Assembly: GCF_002214365.1 (NCBI RefSeq) | Contig: NZ_CP014854.1 | Span: forward strand, 930,001-994,000 | Reading direction: 5' to 3' | Source of the DNA: Thermococcus celer Vu 13 = JCM 8558 | Lineage (GTDB): Archaea; Methanobacteriota_B; Thermococci; Thermococcales; Thermococcaceae | DNA length: 64,000 bases | In this document: positions 61,450-64,000 of the stretch, piece by piece | Numbering within the stretch: position 1 is the first letter of the stretch | Layout of the letters: every line of letters begins with the position of its first letter | Notes under the pieces: model-generated | What the model was told of the DNA's origin: nothing | Seen by the model: only the letters and a program-made list of their open reading frames with translations | Databases searched by the model: none | Position numbers and translations under genes: made by a program

Positions 61450-62096
61450 ACCGCTCCCCCGGCGAGCCACTTCCAGTACGGATTGAGCTCGATCATCGTC
61501 CACCACTTCCCGAGCTCCTTTCTGGCAGTTTTGTAGCTGGGGTAAAACCTCCCGACGAACTCCCAGAAGGCCTTCGAGTGGTTGAGATGCCTTAAGTGAG
61601 CGAGCTCGTGAACCACGACGTACTCCCTCAGCTCCCGCGGAATCGCCATCAGCCTGACGTTGAAGCTCAGGTTCCCCCTTGGAGAACAGCTCCCCCAGCG
61701 GCTCCGCTGGTGCCGGATGTAGACCTTCCCTGGCTCCACCCCCATCCGCCGGGCGTATGAATCCACGAGGGGGAGGAGATCATTCCGAAGGGTCTTCTTC
61801 AGGAGGGCAATCACCTCATCGGGGTCGGGGGAGAGGGTTATGGTCTTGAACCGCTCGTGGAGCCTTGGTTTCCTCCCGTGAAGCACCCGGTAGAACTCAC
61901 CGTTGATTGGAAAGCCGGAGCCGGCTATCTCCCTGAGACCGTCTATCTCGGTTAGCTTTCCCTCCAGCCAGCCGCGGTGCCTCTCTATGAGGCCATCGAC
62001 GTCGAAGCCCTCCGGGGCGGTAATCAGGACCGTCCCGTCCGGCCTCACCTCGAGCCTCGCGTACTTAACGGGCCGGCGGCGAACCTCAACCCGCAT
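61446..62096 (-). CDS. YgjP-type metallopeptidase (DUF45)
   Basis: A 216-residue protein with HELAHLRHLNHSKAFWEFVGRFYPSYK: the HExxH zinc site with the third His and the WxxV... pattern of the M48-related YgjP family. The N-terminal half has the RWGSCSPRGNLSFNVRLMAIPRE segment. It is a cytoplasmic predicted protease, possibly in quality control. It is co-transcribed with NfeD, a partner in membrane protein processing. Confidence 0.9.
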   Translation of the reverse strand: MRVEVRRRPVKYARLEVRPDGTVLITAPEGFDVDGLIERHRGWLEGKLTEIDGLREIAGSGFPINGEFYRVLHGRKPRLHERFKTITLSPDPDEVIALLKKTLRNDLLPLVDSYARRMGVEPGKVYIRHQRSRWGSCSPRGNLSFNVRLMAIPRELREYVVVHELAHLRHLNHSKAFWEFVGRFYPSYKTARKELGKWWTMIELNPYWKWLAGGAV

Positions 62097-62135
62097 ACCC
62101 GCTCACCTTTTAAGGGGAATGGATAAAAAGTCCTT

Positions 62136-62936
62136 ATGAAGGTTCGGGTTATAGAGAGACGGGCCAGGGGCATCTACACAAAATCGAGGATACCCGGCGT
62201 GGACTGGACCGTCAACCAGTACGTCGGCTGTGCCTTCGCATGCGAATACTGCTACGCCAAGTTTCTGACGAGGTGGAAGGGCTACGGGAGATGGGGGAGC
62301 TGGGTCGAGGTAAAGACGAACGCGCCCGACCTGGCGAGGAGGCACGTTTCGGGGAGCGTCGTCATGTCGACGGTGAGCGACGCGTACCAGCCCTTAGAGG
62401 CAGAGCTAAAGCTCACGAGGAGAGTCCTCAGGTACATGGACAAGAGAAATCAACTCTCCATTCTGACGAAATCGCCACTGGTAACCCGGGATATAGGCCT
62501 TTTCATGGAGTTCGGGAACTTGGAGGTCGGTTTGACGATAAACGGCTTCACAGGGAGGGAGAAGAGGCTCTTTGAACCGCTGACGCCGATTCAGAAGGCG
62601 AGGGTTAACGCCCTGAAGGAGCTCCACGAATCCGGCCTGAAAACTTACGTCTTCATCAGCCCGATAATCCCGGAGATAACCGACGTTTCCGCGATAGTCG
62701 AGGAAACGAGGGATTTCGCCGACCGTTACTTCTTTGAGGTTCTCAACCTCCGCGCCTCAGGAAGGGAATTCCGGGAACTCCTCCGCGAGGAATACCCCGA
62801 AAGCTACGAGGCTCTAACCGTGGAGAAGGCCTTTGGGGAGTTTCTGTGGAGGCTGAGGAAGGAGATAAAAGCCCTGGGAGTGAAAACGGAGGGCATAGAA
62901 ACCCACAGAAGGGGGTGGGAGTTCGTTGGACTTTGA
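62136..62936 (+). CDS. SPL-family radical SAM protein
   Basis: A 266-residue radical SAM enzyme. The cluster motif is VGCAFACEYCYAKFL (CxxxCxxC), followed by SGSVVMSTVSDAYQPLEAEL and LSILTKSPLVTRDIGLF, as in spore-photoproduct-lyase-like proteins. It lacks the substrate cysteine of true lyases, as far as I can see, so the reaction is unknown. It is divergent from the YgjP-type gene with 39 bases between. Confidence 0.85.
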   Translation: MKVRVIERRARGIYTKSRIPGVDWTVNQYVGCAFACEYCYAKFLTRWKGYGRWGSWVEVKTNAPDLARRHVSGSVVMSTVSDAYQPLEAELKLTRRVLRYMDKRNQLSILTKSPLVTRDIGLFMEFGNLEVGLTINGFTGREKRLFEPLTPIQKARVNALKELHESGLKTYVFISPIIPEITDVSAIVEETRDFADRYFFEVLNLRASGREFRELLREEYPESYEALTVEKAFGEFLWRLRKEIKALGVKTEGIETHRRGWEFVGL

Positions 62937-63045
62937 CTCAGACAGGATTAGGGGCACCAGAAATCGGGGGAGGGCGTGCCAGCCCTTTTAACGGGCTCCC
63001 TCCGTGGAGAAAGGTTAATGAGTTCACCTGAAAGAAAATTAAAAA

Positions 63046-64000
63046 TCAGAAGTTCTTCGGAACCACCCCTATGATAAGCGAGTTAACGTTCGTTCCGGTC
63101 GGGCCCGTTTTGAGGAGCGCGCCGGCCTTTTCGAGTGCGCGATAACTGTCATGGTTTCTCAGTGCCTTCTCCACGTCCACCCCCTCTTCCTTAAGCCTCT
63201 CGAGGGTTTCTCCATCAACGATTCCACCGGCGGCGTCCGTAGGACCGTCCGTTCCGTCGGTGTCAACGGCCAGAACCGCCGCGTTCAGTCCCGCTATCTT
63301 CCTCGCCACGCTGAGCGCGAACTCCTGGTTCGGCCCGCCGAGGCCCGCCTCCCCGCTTATCGTTACCGTCCACTCACCTCCCGCTATCAGGACCGCCGGT
63401 TTTTGAACGGGGCGGTCGTACCTGGCTATTTCCTGGACTATCGAGCCAAGGGCGAGGGCCACCTCCCGGGCCTCCCCCTCGAGGGTCGTGGTCAGAAGCA
63501 GGGGGTTGTAGCCGAGTTCTCTTGCCTTTTTCAGAGCCGATTCGCAGGCGAGGGTGTTGCTCCCGACTATGAAGTTGTGGACGTTCGGGAGATCCTCCTT
63601 GAGGGTTTCTTCTACTTCTCCCCTGAGTCCAAGCTCGATGTGTCTCCTAACGCTCTCCGGGAGCTGATCCCAGACGCCGTAGAGGTTCAGGATCCTGAAG
63701 GCGTCCTCAAATGTGGTGGGGTCCTTAACCGTCGGACCCGACGCTATTGCCTCGAGGGGGTCGCCGACCACATCGGAGAGGATGAGGCTTATGATCCTCC
63801 CCTTCACGCGCTTAGCCAGTTTGCCCCCTTTGACGGCTGAAATGTGCTTCCTCACGGTGTTTATCTCGTATATCCTCGCCCCGCTCCTGAGGAGGAGCTC
63901 GTTCGTCCGAATCTTATCATCCAAACTGATGCCCTCCTCCGGAAGGAGGAAGAGAGCGCTACCGCCGCCGGAGATGAGGACTATTAGGACGTCATCCTCC
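63046..64000 (-). CDS. gckA: Glycerate 2-kinase of the MOFRL family (runs off the right edge)
   Basis: The visible 318 codons are the main part of a MOFRL/GckA-type glycerate kinase: LIVLISGGGSALFLLPEEG near the edge, NTVRKHISAVKGGKLAKR, SDVVGDPLEAIASGPTVKDPT, and the C-terminal MOFRL domain AVLIAGGEWTVTISGEAGLGGPNQEFAL and AVDTDGTDGPTDAAGG. It phosphorylates glycerate to 2-phosphoglycerate. The N-terminus lies beyond 64000. Confidence 0.93.
   Translation of the reverse strand, partial: EDDVLIVLISGGGSALFLLPEEGISLDDKIRTNELLLRSGARIYEINTVRKHISAVKGGKLAKRVKGRIISLILSDVVGDPLEAIASGPTVKDPTTFEDAFRILNLYGVWDQLPESVRRHIELGLRGEVEETLKEDLPNVHNFIVGSNTLACESALKKARELGYNPLLLTTTLEGEAREVALALGSIVQEIARYDRPVQKPAVLIAGGEWTVTISGEAGLGGPNQEFALSVARKIAGLNAAVLAVDTDGTDGPTDAAGGIVDGETLERLKEEGVDVEKALRNHDSYRALEKAGALLKTGPTGTNVNSLIIGVVPKNF

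Overview
The window is chromosomal DNA from a hyperthermophilic euryarchaeon of the order Thermococcales, most likely a GC-rich Thermococcus. The evidence is the replication/transcription cluster TFS, PCNA and GINS, a non-phosphorylating GapN, indolepyruvate oxidoreductase IorAB, a CGP-CTERM surface-protein tail, TldD/TldE, archaeal TATA boxes about 25 bases ahead of start sites, and GAGGTGAT-type ribosome binding sites. Genes are tightly packed on both strands, with many 4-base start/stop overlaps.

Layout. 1-8.1 kb: the start of pyruvate kinase, a BCP peroxiredoxin, archaemetzincin, a fluoride-riboswitch-led cluster ending in the fluoride channel CrcB and DUF190, CoaBC, MscS, a racemase-like protein and a MazG-like protein. 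8.1-14.2 kb: an antitoxin with a broken RelE toxin, TldD/TldE, a DUF835 membrane gene broken by an amber codon, and an MFS transporter. 14.3-19.3 kb: a cell-surface/ABC-transporter module ending in a PEGA-domain protein. 19.3-24.3 kb: a lower-GC island of about 4 kb lying inside a PAP2 phosphatase gene and bounded by an exact 86-bp direct repeat. 24.3-38.5 kb: housekeeping genes (HAD, Sir2, amino acid permease, GlyA, TFS-PCNA-GINS, a molybdopterin enzyme, a peroxiredoxin, an ABC exporter, an HTH-10 regulator). 38.6-40.7 kb: decayed genes including a 5'-truncated copper ATPase. 40.8-45.2 kb: metal and redox genes (NifX-like, CDF exporter, AhpC-type peroxiredoxin, FMN reductase, a cysteine-tailed Lrp regulator, a cytochrome b5-like membrane protein). 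45.2-48.1 kb: a gene graveyard with an intact TspO. 48.1-64 kb: a lipoprotein, GapN, IorAB, small conserved genes, an RNA methyltransferase, NfeD, a YgjP-type peptidase, an SPL-type radical SAM enzyme and glycerate kinase (partial).

The most notable points are these. (1) A fluoride riboswitch at about 1553-1616 heads not crcB itself but four uncharacterised genes that lead into crcB-DUF190. (2) The same TTAGG-N4-CCTAA operator-like sequence lies at the promoters of two peroxiredoxin genes 43 kb apart. (3) The PAP2 gene has been split by an island that brought its own replacement 5' end. (4) A promoter-linked RNA segment near 29725 can form two mutually exclusive hairpins.

All functions come from reading translations by eye. 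No database search, alignment or folding program was run.
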